Assembly (NCBI GenBank): GCA_947253285.1
Contig: CAMXXV010000003.1
Span: 1-64,000, forward strand
Length of the DNA stretch: 64,000 nucleotides
Direction: 5' to 3'
Source: an uncultured Candidatus Saccharibacteria bacterium
GTDB lineage: Bacteria; Patescibacteriota; Saccharimonadia; Saccharimonadales; Saccharimonadaceae
Shown here: positions 1 through 7,820 of the stretch, one piece after another
Layout: each line of letters opens with the position of its first letter
How positions within the stretch are numbered: position 1 is the stretch's first letter
The notes under the pieces: generated by a model
The model's database searches: none
Told to the model about the DNA's origin: nothing
The model's input: only the letters and a program-made list of their open reading frames with translations
Position numbers and translations under genes: made by a program

Positions 1-643
1 TGGTTTCACCATTATTAAAGAAGATAATTGAGGCGATACGCTTCCCTGCTAACTCGGCGAACAGTAGTCCCGCCACCTTTTGCGGGAATAATCGCTCGGC
101 CAGCAAGCGATAATGCATGTCGTCATGAGGTTTCATCCCCGTGCGCTGGCTGACGTCATGAATCATCTTAATGAAATCGTCAATGTCCTTCGGGTTATAG
201 CTCACACTATAGGTAATTCCGTCCTTATCACACTTTCGCGCATAACGCCGTGCGGTCTGCGAAAGCTCAGCCATAATTGCCTCTTCCCCTACCGACACGT
301 CATTTACTACGGTATGCGGCGGTTGGACGTCACGACGGCTATGCTTAAAGCCCATTTTACGCAGCACCTCGGGTGTTACACCAGAAATACACGGCTCAAT
401 CCGAATAAAATCTACCTTTTTATTCTTTCCTAAGCGCTTTAGGCTATCAATTGCATCCTGAAAAGACGCCACATCTTGCGCCACTGGGCCATAAGGGCAA
501 TACCAGCGATTACTAAACTGGCCGTGTTCAAGAATGGCGACGTAGTGCCATCTCTGGTCAGATTCATAAGCAGTTTCATAAGAAATTGAATTAAAAACCC
601 GCCAGGCTGAGCTCTGTAGGATACTCCCTGTCACCTCATTCAT
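1..643 (-). CDS. FemAB/FemX-family peptidoglycan bridge aminoacyltransferase, 3' end off the window
   Basis: The start ATG is at 643-641 with a GAGG ribosome site about 10 bases upstream. The frame stays open for 214 codons to the left edge, so the C-terminus is missing. The translation begins MNEVTGSILQSSAWRVFN and contains an RKMGFKHSRRDVQPPHT segment followed by LSQTARRYARKC. This matches the FemAB/FemX GNAT-like fold, in which a Gln-Pro-x-x-T strand precedes a helix of 'K/R-x-x-x-R-Y-x-x-R' type. The family adds amino acids from aminoacyl-tRNA to lipid II to build the interpeptide bridge in the cytoplasm. The substrate amino acid cannot be read from sequence. The family call is firm; the exact role is inferred. 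It reads in the same direction as tsaD upstream of it. Confidence 0.8.
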   Translation of the reverse strand, partial: MNEVTGSILQSSAWRVFNSISYETAYESDQRWHYVAILEHGQFSNRWYCPYGPVAQDVASFQDAIDSLKRLGKNKKVDFIRIEPCISGVTPEVLRKMGFKHSRRDVQPPHTVVNDVSVGEEAIMAELSQTARRYARKCDKDGITYSVSYNPKDIDDFIKMIHDVSQRTGMKPHDDMHYRLLAERLFPQKVAGLLFAELAGKRIASIIFFNNGET

Positions 644-678
644 AAATTGTACATCCTCAGTATATCATACTTTAAGCT

Positions 679-1728
679 TTAGCGCAACCCCCAAACTGTC
701 TTTGACATCGAAATTGATGGGGTGACATCGAGTCGGCGTGGGTCGGATGGCTTGATGCGTTGCGCCTTGTAGTAGCCAAGCGCAGCAATCATCGCGCCGT
801 TATCGGTACAGAGGGCAGGGGATGGGAAGTTAATCTCAATCGGCAACCGCTCTCTTAGCTGGCGTCGCAACTCAGTATTAGCCGCCACACCACCAGCAAT
901 AACCACTGATTTTGGCGCATATTCACGAGTCGCCGCCACTAGTTTCTCCACCAAAGTGTCTACCGCGGTAAACTGAAAGCTGGCCGCAAAATCACTCACT
1001 TGCTGCGGTGTCAGCTTGGCCGCCAACTGCGTAGAAGGGAAGGTGTGGTCCACGCCCACGGCATCTTGTACTGACCGGAGTAATGCTGTCTTAACCCCTG
1101 AGAATGAGAAGTCATACTTACCCTGCATGTGCGCTTTTGGCAAGTGATAACGGTGCGGGTCGCCACTTTCGGCTGCCTTTGAAATTGCTGGGCCACCAGG
1201 GTAGGGCAGGCCAATAATCTTCGCCACCTTATCAAACGCCTCGCCCACTGCATCGTCCGCCGTCTGACCGAGTAGAGTGTAATCACCGTGGTCGCGGAAC
1301 AACACAATTTGCGAGTGCCCACCACTGACAATTAACGCGAGAAACGGAAATTCAGGCGGGTTGTCCATCAAAAAATTAGCATAAACATGCCCTTCAACGT
1401 GATGACAAGGATAGAATGGCTTGTGGTGCATTAAAGCTAGCGTGCGCGCAGTGAGCGAGCCCATCAGAAGTGAGCCAATCAGCCCCGGCATCATCGTCGC
1501 CGCCACGGCATCAACCTTATCCCAGCCACCAGCCTCAGTTACAGCTTGTTCAATCACCGGCACTACAACCTCAAGATGCGACCGCGCCGCCACCTCTGGC
1601 ACCACGCCGCCGTACACCTTATGAATATCAATCTGCGTATTTACTACATTTGAGATAATCTGCCGCCCATCACGCACCACAGCAGCAGCCGTTTCGTCAC
1701 ACGAACTCTCAACACCTAACACATTCAT
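679..1728 (-). CDS. tsaD: tRNA N6-adenosine threonylcarbamoyltransferase TsaD
   Basis: This is a 349-residue protein of the Kae1/TsaD/Gcp ASKHA family. It transfers threonylcarbamoyl from TC-AMP to A37 of ANN-decoding tRNAs, working with TsaB, TsaE and TsaC in the cytoplasm. It shows the N-terminal GVESSCDET phosphate loop, the metal-binding HHVEGH motif (about residues 109-114), SGGHS (about 135-139) and a C-terminal AGGVAAN motif. The length is normal for the family. Start ATG 1728-1726 has no Shine-Dalgarno; a TAAAAT hexamer lies 8 bases upstream (1742-1737 on the minus strand), so the mRNA may be leaderless. Its promoter is back to back with that of murE. TsaB, TsaE and TsaC are not in this window. 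Confidence 0.96.
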   Translation of the reverse strand: MNVLGVESSCDETAAAVVRDGRQIISNVVNTQIDIHKVYGGVVPEVAARSHLEVVVPVIEQAVTEAGGWDKVDAVAATMMPGLIGSLLMGSLTARTLALMHHKPFYPCHHVEGHVYANFLMDNPPEFPFLALIVSGGHSQIVLFRDHGDYTLLGQTADDAVGEAFDKVAKIIGLPYPGGPAISKAAESGDPHRYHLPKAHMQGKYDFSFSGVKTALLRSVQDAVGVDHTFPSTQLAAKLTPQQVSDFAASFQFTAVDTLVEKLVAATREYAPKSVVIAGGVAANTELRRQLRERLPIEINFPSPALCTDNGAMIAALGYYKAQRIKPSDPRRLDVTPSISMSKTVWGLR

Positions 1729-1773
1729 TCACTTAAATTTTAGCACAATTTGTGGGGGTGGTATAATAATACT
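1729..1773. promoter_or_regulatory. Divergent promoter pair between tsaD and murE
   Basis: A 45-base gap separates the two start codons. It carries TAAAAT on the minus strand (1742-1737) for tsaD and TATAAT on the plus strand (1762-1767) for murE. The murE hexamer ends 6 bases before its ATG, which would place the transcription start on or next to the start codon. Neither side has an obvious ribosome binding site. Confidence 0.6.
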
Positions 1774-3081
1774 ATGAAATACACTATTCGCGATGCTCGC
1801 AACTCCGCGCTTGTCCCAGTTCATGCGATTCAGGCTTTTATGAAAGCCACCAAATATGATTATCCTGCCAGTGGTATGACGGTAATTGGTGTCACCGGCA
1901 CCAACGGTAAAACCACTACTTGTTTTATGATTTACAATATGTTGTTAAAGGCTGGCTACCAAGTCGGACTAATGTCTACCGTGGCCAACGCCATTAACGA
2001 CGAGGTTACCACGCAGAGTGCGCATATGACCACAGCCGACCCAGCAACACTCAACAAGCGCCTCGCTAAGATGCGCGAAGCCGGCATTAAATATCTGGTA
2101 CTTGAAACCAGCTCGCACGCTCTCGCACAGCACCGCGTGTTTGGCGTGCCATACGATGTTGTGGTTGAGACCAATGTCACTGAGGAACACCTCGATTACC
2201 ACCGCACCTTTAAGCGCTACCGCGAAGCTAAAATGAAGCTCTTTAAGCTCTGCGCTAGCAACGCCAAGCGGGGTGGACGTGGTGTCGGCATTGCCAACGC
2301 CGACGACCCTTCGGTGGGCTACTTCAAGCCGCTTGTACCACACCCAATTACTTATGGCATCGAGAACGGTGACCTCAAGGCGACCCGCATTAAACTTTCG
2401 ACTGCCGGCGTAGAGTACTACACGCGCTACGACAAGACCTTATATCATATTAAGACGCAAATCCCCGGTGAATTTAACGTTTATAACTCACTCGCCGCGA
2501 CCGCAGTTGGTATCAGCCTCGGCCTCAGTAAAGAGCAAATCGAGCAGGGCATTGCCACGCTGGACGGCGTAGAAGGCCGTATGAACCGCGTTGACCTTGG
2601 TCAGGATTACGACGTTATTATCGACTTCGCCCATACTCCTGACGCCTATCAGAAGCTCCTACCAGGGATTAACAAGCTAGCTAAGGGGCGAGTGATTACC
2701 GTCTTTGGCGGTGCGGGCAAGCGCGACCAGACTAAGCTACCTCATATGGGTAAGATTGCTGCCGAGAATTCCGATATCGTAATTCTTACCGAAGATGACC
2801 CACGTGGCCCAGTGCGCGCGCAATCCGAGAAGCTCGCGAAGGGTGCCATTGAAGCCGGCAAGGTGGAGGGTAAGAATCTCTTCTTTATCGACGACCGCAC
2901 CGAAGCCATCAACCGTGCCATGTCTATCGCACAGAAGGGTGATGTGGTCGTTTTGATGGGTAAGGGGCACGAAAAGACCATCGCCCGCGCTACGGCCGAC
3001 GAACCATGGGACGAGCTAGCGACCGCCAAGACAGCCATCGCTTTAGCCATGCATCAGGCAAAGAAGAAAGCCAACAAGTAG
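1774..3081 (+). CDS. murE: UDP-N-acetylmuramoyl-tripeptide synthetase (MurE-type Mur ligase)
   Basis: This cytoplasmic Mur ligase adds the third stem residue to UDP-MurNAc-L-Ala-D-Glu using ATP. It has the P-loop VTGTNGKTTT near the N-terminus, a TTADPATL segment typical of MurE, LETSSHAL, an HTPD motif, and a C-terminal TEDDPRGP. That last motif sits where mDAP-type enzymes have DNPR and lysine-type enzymes have DNPA-like sequences. The DDPR form keeps the arginine but replaces Asn, so the third residue cannot be assigned safely. At 435 residues it is shorter than the usual 480-500 because the N-terminal UDP-binding domain is abbreviated. I chose ATG 1774 over an in-frame start 24 bases upstream because TATAAT ends 6 bases before it. 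Confidence 0.9.
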   Translation: MKYTIRDARNSALVPVHAIQAFMKATKYDYPASGMTVIGVTGTNGKTTTCFMIYNMLLKAGYQVGLMSTVANAINDEVTTQSAHMTTADPATLNKRLAKMREAGIKYLVLETSSHALAQHRVFGVPYDVVVETNVTEEHLDYHRTFKRYREAKMKLFKLCASNAKRGGRGVGIANADDPSVGYFKPLVPHPITYGIENGDLKATRIKLSTAGVEYYTRYDKTLYHIKTQIPGEFNVYNSLAATAVGISLGLSKEQIEQGIATLDGVEGRMNRVDLGQDYDVIIDFAHTPDAYQKLLPGINKLAKGRVITVFGGAGKRDQTKLPHMGKIAAENSDIVILTEDDPRGPVRAQSEKLAKGAIEAGKVEGKNLFFIDDRTEAINRAMSIAQKGDVVVLMGKGHEKTIARATADEPWDELATAKTAIALAMHQAKKKANK

Positions 3082-3110
3082 CAGAGGTAATTCTGTTTAA
3101 AACTCCATAG

Positions 3111-3177
3111 TTTTCCACAGGTTTTGCACTTGTGGAAAACTTTTTATTTTTAGTGGAAAACTCTACTATTTTCCACA
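3111..3177. repeat. DnaA-box-like cluster / possible two-way terminator
   Basis: TTTTCCACA occurs at 3111-3119 and 3169-3177. Its complement TGTGGAAAA is at 3131-3139 and a one-mismatch copy (AGTGGAAAA) at 3152-3160. The same nonamer is the repeated element around dnaA in this window. The sites are paired head to head, so each half can also fold as a hairpin (9-base stem with 11-base loop, 8-base stem with 8-base loop). The stretch lies between the converging murE and rlmH genes, so it could be a terminator, a DnaA-binding locus, or both. Confidence 0.55.
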
Positions 3178-3179
3178 GG

Positions 3180-3620
3180 CTAAATATGATGATATGGATG
3201 GTGCAACGCAATCGCTTGCGCCCGATAAATCTGTTCCATTAAAATCAGCCGCACTAGTTGGTGCGGAAAAACGAGCTTTGAGAGACTTACTACCACGTCG
3301 GCACGCTGCCGCAGAGCATCATTCACCCCATAAGCGCCGCCGATAATCAAGGTCGCCGACCCCTGTTGCAAGGCAGTTGAAAACTCAGGACTGGTCATCT
3401 GCTGGCCGCGCTCGTCCAGTAAAATCACCCGCGTTTGCGGCGTCAGATGCTTCATAATGGCCGCCGATTCTTCGTCGCGTGCCACGTCACCTGACTGCGC
3501 CGAGTAGGGCAGCAACACCCACTCCACCGTAAACGGCGCGCGCAGGCGCTGCTGGTAGTTTTGGATGGCCGCCACTAGTTCAGGGGCAGTCTTTTTGCCA
3601 ACGGCAATAATTTTAAGCAT
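3180..3620 (-). CDS. rlmH: 23S rRNA (pseudouridine-1915-N3)-methyltransferase RlmH
   Basis: This 146-residue SPOUT-class methyltransferase acts on helix 69 of 23S rRNA in assembled ribosomes using SAM. The diagnostic order is visible: an N-terminal ILAVGK-like strand (MLKIIAVGK), VILLDERGQQMTS in the middle, the knot loop IIGGAYG, and the C-terminal SLSKLVFPHQLVRLILMEQ followed by HHPYHH. The length is slightly below the typical 155-160 residues, with nothing essential visibly missing. Its ATG lies inside the last codons of the HIT gene (8-base overlap), which suggests translational coupling. Its stop codon is three bases from a TTTTCCACA nonamer. Confidence 0.96.
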   Translation of the reverse strand: MLKIIAVGKKTAPELVAAIQNYQQRLRAPFTVEWVLLPYSAQSGDVARDEESAAIMKHLTPQTRVILLDERGQQMTSPEFSTALQQGSATLIIGGAYGVNDALRQRADVVVSLSKLVFPHQLVRLILMEQIYRAQAIALHHPYHHI

Positions 3621-4008
3621 CGAACTTCAGCTTCGCCGCCAGCTGTTTCATGTTATCGTCTGAGGTATCCACCGGATAACCGTGATGCAGCTTCAAAACG
3701 TCACGGTCGTACATTGGCACCACGTGTACATGCGCGTGTGGCACATCCAGGCCTTCCACTACCAAGCCAGCGCGCACGCCCAGCACATCTTCCACGCGTT
3801 GCGCTACGCGCCGCACCGTCTGGAATAGCGCCGTGTAATATTCCTCTGGCAGCTGATAAATCTTATCCACTTGGCACTTCGGCACCACTAGAATATGGCC
3901 GTCACTTAGTGGGTTGATGTCAAGAAAGGCAAACGTCCGCTCATCTTCATAAACTTTGTAGCACGGGATGTCGCCCCGAATAATTTTCGTAAAAATGCTT
4001 TCTTCCAT
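3613..4008 (-). CDS. HIT (histidine triad) family nucleotide-binding hydrolase
   Basis: This 131-residue protein has the signature HAHVHVVPM near residue 95, the His-x-His-x-His triad that hydrolyses nucleotide phosphoramidates or similar substrates. The N-terminal half has FTKIIRGDIPCYKVYED and AFLDINPLSDGHILVVPK, both typical of the HinT branch. It is presumed cytoplasmic, and the natural substrate is unknown. A TATAAT hexamer (4020-4015, minus) ends 6 bases before the ATG and there is no ribosome site, so translation is probably leaderless. It is the first gene of a two-gene unit with rlmH and is divergent from the carboxypeptidase gene. Confidence 0.94.
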   Translation of the reverse strand: MEESIFTKIIRGDIPCYKVYEDERTFAFLDINPLSDGHILVVPKCQVDKIYQLPEEYYTALFQTVRRVAQRVEDVLGVRAGLVVEGLDVPHAHVHVVPMYDRDVLKLHHGYPVDTSDDNMKQLAAKLKFDA

Positions 4009-4042
4009 ATAAATATTATAACAATTATTGTATAATTGGATT
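4009..4042. promoter_or_regulatory. Divergent leaderless-type promoters, HIT gene / carboxypeptidase gene
   Basis: Only 34 bases separate the two start codons. TATAAT lies at 4020-4015 (minus) and at 4031-4036 (plus), each exactly 6 bases before its ATG. With so little room, any -35 elements would have to lie inside the opposing promoter. Confidence 0.65.
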
Positions 4043-5194
4043 ATGAAAAAGTGGTGGGTTGGCTTTTTGATAATACCTCTAGCCGTGGCTTGTTATAGTT
4101 CTTATGTTATCTTACATCCCACTACCACTAATAGTACAACTGAATTTCTCATCCACCCTCAGCTTACACCACAAGAGCTGCAGACTAAAAAGATTAAGTT
4201 GCGGCGTGGTGCCATCGGCTATTTCGACCCAAGTTCTAACCAACCGGTCTGCCGTAACGTCGGCGACCCCAAGACCGAGCTCACACCAGAAGCTACGGCG
4301 TCGCTGGCTAAAACTATTACCGTGCAAGTCGTTCTAGCACACAAGCCGCTAGCCGCGGGGCAGGAGGGGCCGAACATTACGCTCACTAGCGCCGACGTCG
4401 AACGCTTTAATAATGCCGCGCGCAGTGGTGGTAGCCGCTTACAAGTCGTTAATGGCGAGCAGCTCACCGAACGCCAAATGATTCAGGGTATTATGCTACG
4501 CAGCGCTAACAACTTAGCCGACACTATCGCCACTTGGGCGTTTGGTTCACATGCCGCCTATCAGCAGGCCGCCAAGCAATGGCTAAGGGACCATGGCATC
4601 AATCACACCACGGTTGGTCTGGATGCCAGCGGTTTTGACCCGAGCACCACTTCTACCCCAGAAGACCTCTGCAAAATAATCTTATTTGCCGCCGAGAATC
4701 CAGCACTACGCAGCATTCTATCTAATCCAACCGCTAATTTACCAGTAGTGGGGCAGATTCATACCACCAACAAACTCCTCGGCCAGCACGATGTCTTCGC
4801 CGGTAAGACCGGCTTTAATGACGAAGCTGGCCATGGTGTAATTTTAGCGCGGCAGTTACAGCTTGATAATATCACCATCACTGGCGCAGTTGTGTCACTA
4901 AGCCAACACAGTTACGGCGACGCATTTAATTTAGCCGAGCGCCTCTTAAACGCTCTTCCACAAGATATTCGAGCCGTTCACATCAAGCGCGGTGAACTCG
5001 CTGGCCGCATCAATAGCGTCACCGGTAACCGTGTAGTGGTAGCAAGCCAAGCGCTAACCGTACCGTATTTTGCCGACCAACCACCATATCTCACAATTAA
5101 CCGCAATTTTCAGCAAGCCCAACCGCTCGTCAGTCAAGCCGTCGTTGGCCAGCTCAAAGCGAACGACAGCCAAGTTGACCTCTTGGTGCAATAA
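4043..5194 (+). CDS. Serine-type D-Ala-D-Ala carboxypeptidase (S11 family), membrane-anchored
   Basis: All three penicillin-binding signatures are present in order: SLAK (SxxK nucleophile, about residue 85), SAN (SxN, about 153) and KTG (about 254). These define a low-molecular-weight PBP of peptidase family S11. It would trim the terminal D-Ala from peptidoglycan stem peptides outside the membrane. Residues 5-28 form one hydrophobic N-terminal segment with no clear cleavage site, so it is probably a signal anchor. The protein is 383 residues. ATG 4043 was chosen because TATAAT (4031-4036) ends 6 bases upstream; an in-frame ATG 15 bases earlier precedes that promoter. A strong hairpin follows the stop. 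Confidence 0.92.
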   Translation: MKKWWVGFLIIPLAVACYSSYVILHPTTTNSTTEFLIHPQLTPQELQTKKIKLRRGAIGYFDPSSNQPVCRNVGDPKTELTPEATASLAKTITVQVVLAHKPLAAGQEGPNITLTSADVERFNNAARSGGSRLQVVNGEQLTERQMIQGIMLRSANNLADTIATWAFGSHAAYQQAAKQWLRDHGINHTTVGLDASGFDPSTTSTPEDLCKIILFAAENPALRSILSNPTANLPVVGQIHTTNKLLGQHDVFAGKTGFNDEAGHGVILARQLQLDNITITGAVVSLSQHSYGDAFNLAERLLNALPQDIRAVHIKRGELAGRINSVTGNRVVVASQALTVPYFADQPPYLTINRNFQQAQPLVSQAVVGQLKANDSQVDLLVQ

Positions 5195-5210
5195 CTCTAC
5201 TAGAGCAAAA

Positions 5211-5234
5211 ACACCGCCAGTCAACTGGCGGTGT
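5211..5234. terminator. Bidirectional Rho-independent terminator
   Basis: The arms ACACCGCCAG and CTGGCGGTGT form a perfect 10-base stem with a 4-base loop. On the minus strand it is followed by TTTTTGC, which suits termination of the tRNA-Ser(UGA) transcript. On the plus strand AATAATTT follows, which would serve the carboxypeptidase gene less strongly. Confidence 0.8.
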
Positions 5235-5244
5235 AATAATTTCT

Positions 5245-5332
5245 TGGCGGAAAGAGAGGGATTCGAACCCTCGGTGAGTTTCCCCACACCGGTTTTCAAG
5301 ACCGGCTCCTTAAACCACTCGGTCACCTTTCC
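5245..5332 (-). tRNA. tRNA-Ser (anticodon UGA)
   Basis: The minus strand folds as a class II tRNA with encoded CCA. The acceptor is GGAAAGG paired with TCTTTCC, then discriminator G and CCA at 5247-5245. The anticodon arm CCGGT-CTTGAAA-ACCGG gives anticodon UGA. There is a long variable arm (GTGGGGAAACTCAC) and a T-arm GAGGG-TTCGAAT-CCCTC. The long variable arm is the serine identity element. Confidence 0.96.
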
Positions 5333-5412
5333 ATCAATTATTATAACATAATCGCCCAAATCGCCAAAAATATTGGCCTATTTTAAATTGTTTGTTATAA
5401 TAGTATCAGCTT

Positions 5413-5505
5413 GGAGGAGTACCCAAGTGGCTGAAGGGGACGGTTTGCTAAATCGTTAGATCGGCGAAAGCTGGTGCGGGAGTTCGAATCTCCCCTCCTC
5501 CGCCA
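5413..5505 (+). tRNA. tRNA-Ser (anticodon GCU)
   Basis: The acceptor GGAGGAG pairs with CTCCTCC, then discriminator G and an encoded CCA (5503-5505). The anticodon loop TTGCTAA gives GCU. A long variable arm (GATCGGCGAAAGCTGGT) and the T-arm GGGAG-TTCGAAT-CTCCC are present. A TATAAT at 5396-5401 is the likely -10. It is divergent from the UGA serine tRNA. Confidence 0.96.
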
Positions 5506-5517
5506 AGTTATGATGAT

Positions 5518-5540
5518 AAGTCCTTGAAAGGGCTTATTTT
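5518..5540 (+). terminator. Terminator of tRNA-Ser(GCU)
   Basis: AAGTCC and GGGCTT form a 6-base stem around a TTGAAA loop, followed by ATTTTTATTT. It lies 12 bases after the tRNA CCA. Confidence 0.7.
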
Positions 5541-5561
5541 TATTTATGCTATAATATAGAT

Positions 5562-6185
5562 ATGAACGAAGAGCAGGGTAATCAGGGAAGCACGCTAGGG
5601 CAGCCGACCGGCGCAATTACATCTGGCACGGGCGATATCGCCGCCGCTGTTGCGCGTACACAAACAAATCAAAAACAAGATGATGACGAGGATGACACCA
5701 CCAAGCCAGTCGTCACTTGGAGTGCCGCCGACAGTGTAACACGCGACCACTCAAAGGGTTGGTATCTGGCAATCACCGGTGCACTAATCGCCATTTATGT
5801 CCTAGTTGGCATTCTAGTTTTCTTCTTCAAGATGGCATTGTTTGGCGCCATTTCCGCCGTATTTCTCGCCACAGTCGTTTATGCCGCCATCATCATTCTC
5901 GCGCGACATCCGGCCAATGAAATTCATTATGAATTAAGTGAAGCCGGTATTAAGATTGAAGACACGCTAAAGAGTTTTGCTGAATATCGCGCTTTTGGCG
6001 TGCAACAGCTTGGCAGCCTCTGGCGCATCGTGCTCATCCCGACCAAGCGCTTTGGCATTCAAGACTCTATCTTTATCCCAGAAGACAAGGGTGAGACCAT
6101 TGTTGACTTTATCGGCGCTCATTTACCAATTGAAGAAGTCCGTGAAGACCCAACTGAAAAGATTCTTAATCTCATTAAATTTTAA
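5562..6185 (+). CDS. Two-helix membrane protein with soluble C-terminal domain, function unknown
   Basis: I do not recognise a named family. The 207-residue protein starts with about 60 charged and polar residues, including an Asp/Glu run. Two adjacent hydrophobic helices follow (about residues 66-90 and 93-112), then an 85-residue soluble C-terminal domain rich in beta-type stretches (IHYELSEAGIKIEDTLKSF, LWRIVLIPTKRFG). The 'helix pair then small beta domain' layout resembles bacterial PH-like membrane proteins, but this is only a resemblance. TATAAT (5550-5555) ends 6 bases before the ATG, so it is probably leaderless. It sits alone between two serine tRNAs. Confidence 0.75.
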   Translation: MNEEQGNQGSTLGQPTGAITSGTGDIAAAVARTQTNQKQDDDEDDTTKPVVTWSAADSVTRDHSKGWYLAITGALIAIYVLVGILVFFFKMALFGAISAVFLATVVYAAIIILARHPANEIHYELSEAGIKIEDTLKSFAEYRAFGVQQLGSLWRIVLIPTKRFGIQDSIFIPEDKGETIVDFIGAHLPIEEVREDPTEKILNLIKF

Positions 6186-6231
6186 CCTGCTTGTAGACTA
6201 TTACCTGGCGATTTGCTAAAATAAGAGGTGA

Positions 6232-6321
6232 GGAAGGGTGCAGGAGTGGTTGATCTGGCCGCTCTCGAAAAGCGGTAAGGCGGCAACGTCTTCGAGGGTT
6301 CGAATCCCTCCCCTTCCGCCA
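6232..6321 (+). tRNA. tRNA-Ser (anticodon CGA)
   Basis: The acceptor GGAAGGG pairs with CCCTTCC, then G and an encoded CCA ending at 6321. The anticodon arm CCGCT-CTCGAAA-AGCGG gives CGA. A long variable arm and the T-arm GAGGG-TTCGAAT-CCCTC are present. TAAAAT at 6216-6221 is a plausible -10. Confidence 0.96.
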
Positions 6322-6326
6322 AGCTA

Positions 6327-7094
6327 TCATTCATCCCCTACTAAGGGGATTTTTGTTTTTAGTGCCGCTAGTTCTTCAGCTCGCGGTTGCACTGCCACCA
6401 CCAGACCATACACCCGTCGCACGCCAACACGGCGAAGCAGGGCAGCTGCTGTTTGCATCGTCGCGCCCGTTGTCCAAATATCATCAATTAGTAACACACT
6501 ACGTGGTGGTTGCGCGCAAGACCGCACGCCAAGCGAAGTGGTAATGCGCCGACGCTCCTGTCGATTAGAGCCGTGCTGTACGTGATTATCTAGTCGCACC
6601 AGCATATCTGTTAGCACCGGCACACCAAGTTGCGCACCAAGTTGCTTTGCCACTAGCGCCATGTGGTCAAAGCCGCGCGCTCGAATATGACGCGCAATCG
6701 TCGGCACATAGACGATGGCGTCAAAACTTAGTTCAGGCGCCGCGCGTTGTAGTGTTTTTTGCAATAATAGTGCCAAGACAGGCACCGCATTTAGTTCCGA
6801 ATGGAACTTATAGTCGTTTGTTAGTTGCCGCAGCGCCTCTGTTCGCCAACCCACCACCCAAGCGTTCGTTAGTTGCTGCGCGCTACTTTTTCGACATTTG
6901 GCGCACATATTACCACCGTTAAGTCGCTTTCGACAACGTAAGCAAATTAGGCAAGGTTGATGCAAAATGTCATTAATACAACGTTCACAAAGTGGGCTAC
7001 CTAGCCGCCCACAACCCTTACAAAACAGAGGTGCTATGGGCAATAATAGCCAATCCAACCAATTTAATATTGTAAATTTAGCGTCATTTTTCAT
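6327..7094 (-). CDS. comFC: ComF-family phosphoribosyltransferase-like competence protein
   Basis: The protein has 255 residues. The N-terminal third carries CxxC pairs (CKGCG, CERC, CLRCRK, CAKC) that form the zinc-binding double finger of ComF proteins. The C-terminal half has the type I PRTase signature VLLIDDIWTTGAT (about residues 200-212) and YVPTIARHIRARGFDH. In Bacillus-type competence ComFC works with the ComFA helicase to pull in transforming DNA. The length is normal for the family. No ComFA is in this window. No strong ribosome site or clear -10 is seen before ATG 7094. Its final codons contain the terminator of the convergent serine tRNA. Confidence 0.9.
   Translation of the reverse strand: MKNDAKFTILNWLDWLLLPIAPLFCKGCGRLGSPLCERCINDILHQPCLICLRCRKRLNGGNMCAKCRKSSAQQLTNAWVVGWRTEALRQLTNDYKFHSELNAVPVLALLLQKTLQRAAPELSFDAIVYVPTIARHIRARGFDHMALVAKQLGAQLGVPVLTDMLVRLDNHVQHGSNRQERRRITTSLGVRSCAQPPRSVLLIDDIWTTGATMQTAAALLRRVGVRRVYGLVVAVQPRAEELAALKTKIPLVGDE
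6331..6353 (+). terminator. Terminator of tRNA-Ser(CGA) inside the comF coding end
   Basis: ATCCCCT and AGGGGAT form a 7-base stem with a 4-base loop, followed by TTTTGTTTTT on the plus strand. On the minus strand the same bases encode the last residues of the ComF protein (IPLVG region), so the terminator is embedded in a convergent gene. Confidence 0.75.
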
Positions 7095-7172
7095 TAAAAT
7101 CTATTGCGGTAACCCTTTTATTTCGTTATAATTATGACATAAAAGCTTTAAAGAGGCGAATTAAGGAGGAGA

Positions 7173-7673
7173 ATGTCAAGAAAGCAAGATGATGACTTAT
7201 TGATGGATAGCATCAATAACGATCTCACAACCGCACTGTTTGATGATGACGAACCCGCTAATGCACATAACAGTGCACCTGCAACCCAAGCTGCTAGCCA
7301 ACCAGCTGAGCAGCAGAAGGCTGGTGATGGCGATAACTACGATATCATCCCAGGTCAGCTCGCTGTCGATGTCTACGAGACTGACGACAAGCTAGTAATT
7401 AAGGCGCGCGTCGCCGGTGTCAACCGCAACGACCTTGATGTCAGCATTGCCGATGGCGTACTAAACATCAGTGGTACATTGAATAGTGGTGACGACGACC
7501 TCGCCACCAACTGGCACATGCAAGAGTGCTACTGGGGTGAATTTAGCCGCACCTTGGTGTTACCAGTGGCTGTCAAAGAAGACCAAGTGTCAGCTGTATT
7601 GAAGGATGGTGTACTAACGGTCAGCTTTGAGAAAATCAAGCAAGAGCAGGCCCGCCGCATTCCAATCAACTAG
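7173..7673 (+). CDS. Small heat-shock protein (Hsp20/alpha-crystallin family)
   Basis: The protein has 166 residues. An acidic, low-complexity N-terminal arm of about 60 residues precedes an alpha-crystallin domain (about 66-155). That domain contains the typical strands LAVDVYETDDKLVIKARVAG, a GVLNISG strand, and the closing VLKDGVLTVSFEK. The short C-terminal tail RRIPIN contains the I-P-I motif that docks neighbouring dimers. It is an ATP-independent holdase in the cytoplasm. It has a strong AGGAGG site 5 bases before the ATG and a TATAAT at 7127-7132, so unlike many neighbours it uses a leadered mRNA. No CIRCE element is seen in front of it. Confidence 0.95.
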   Translation: MSRKQDDDLLMDSINNDLTTALFDDDEPANAHNSAPATQAASQPAEQQKAGDGDNYDIIPGQLAVDVYETDDKLVIKARVAGVNRNDLDVSIADGVLNISGTLNSGDDDLATNWHMQECYWGEFSRTLVLPVAVKEDQVSAVLKDGVLTVSFEKIKQEQARRIPIN

Positions 7674-7695
7674 GCTAGCCTACTACTGTAAAATC

Positions 7696-7724
7696 GAGTG
7701 TCTCAATTTGAGGCACTCTTTTTA
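7696..7724 (+). terminator. Terminator after the hsp20 gene
   Basis: GAGTG-T-CTC and GAG-G-CACTC pair around AATTT (one T-G wobble), followed by TTTTTAT. This is a clean intrinsic terminator 22 bases after the stop. Confidence 0.8.
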
Positions 7725-7820
7725 TACCCAACATCTAGCGTCGAATAGTGTAATTTTAACACTATATCTATTACGCTTTTGCTTTGTGTGCTACAATAAG
7801 AATGTTAGTGAAGGAGGAAT

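Noticed and set aside
113..433. A 106-codon plus-strand frame near the left edge
   Set aside because: It is antisense to the FemAB-family gene, whose translation is clearly meaningful.
5054..5359. A minus-strand frame across the serine tRNA
   Set aside because: It covers a tRNA, a terminator and the antisense of the carboxypeptidase end.
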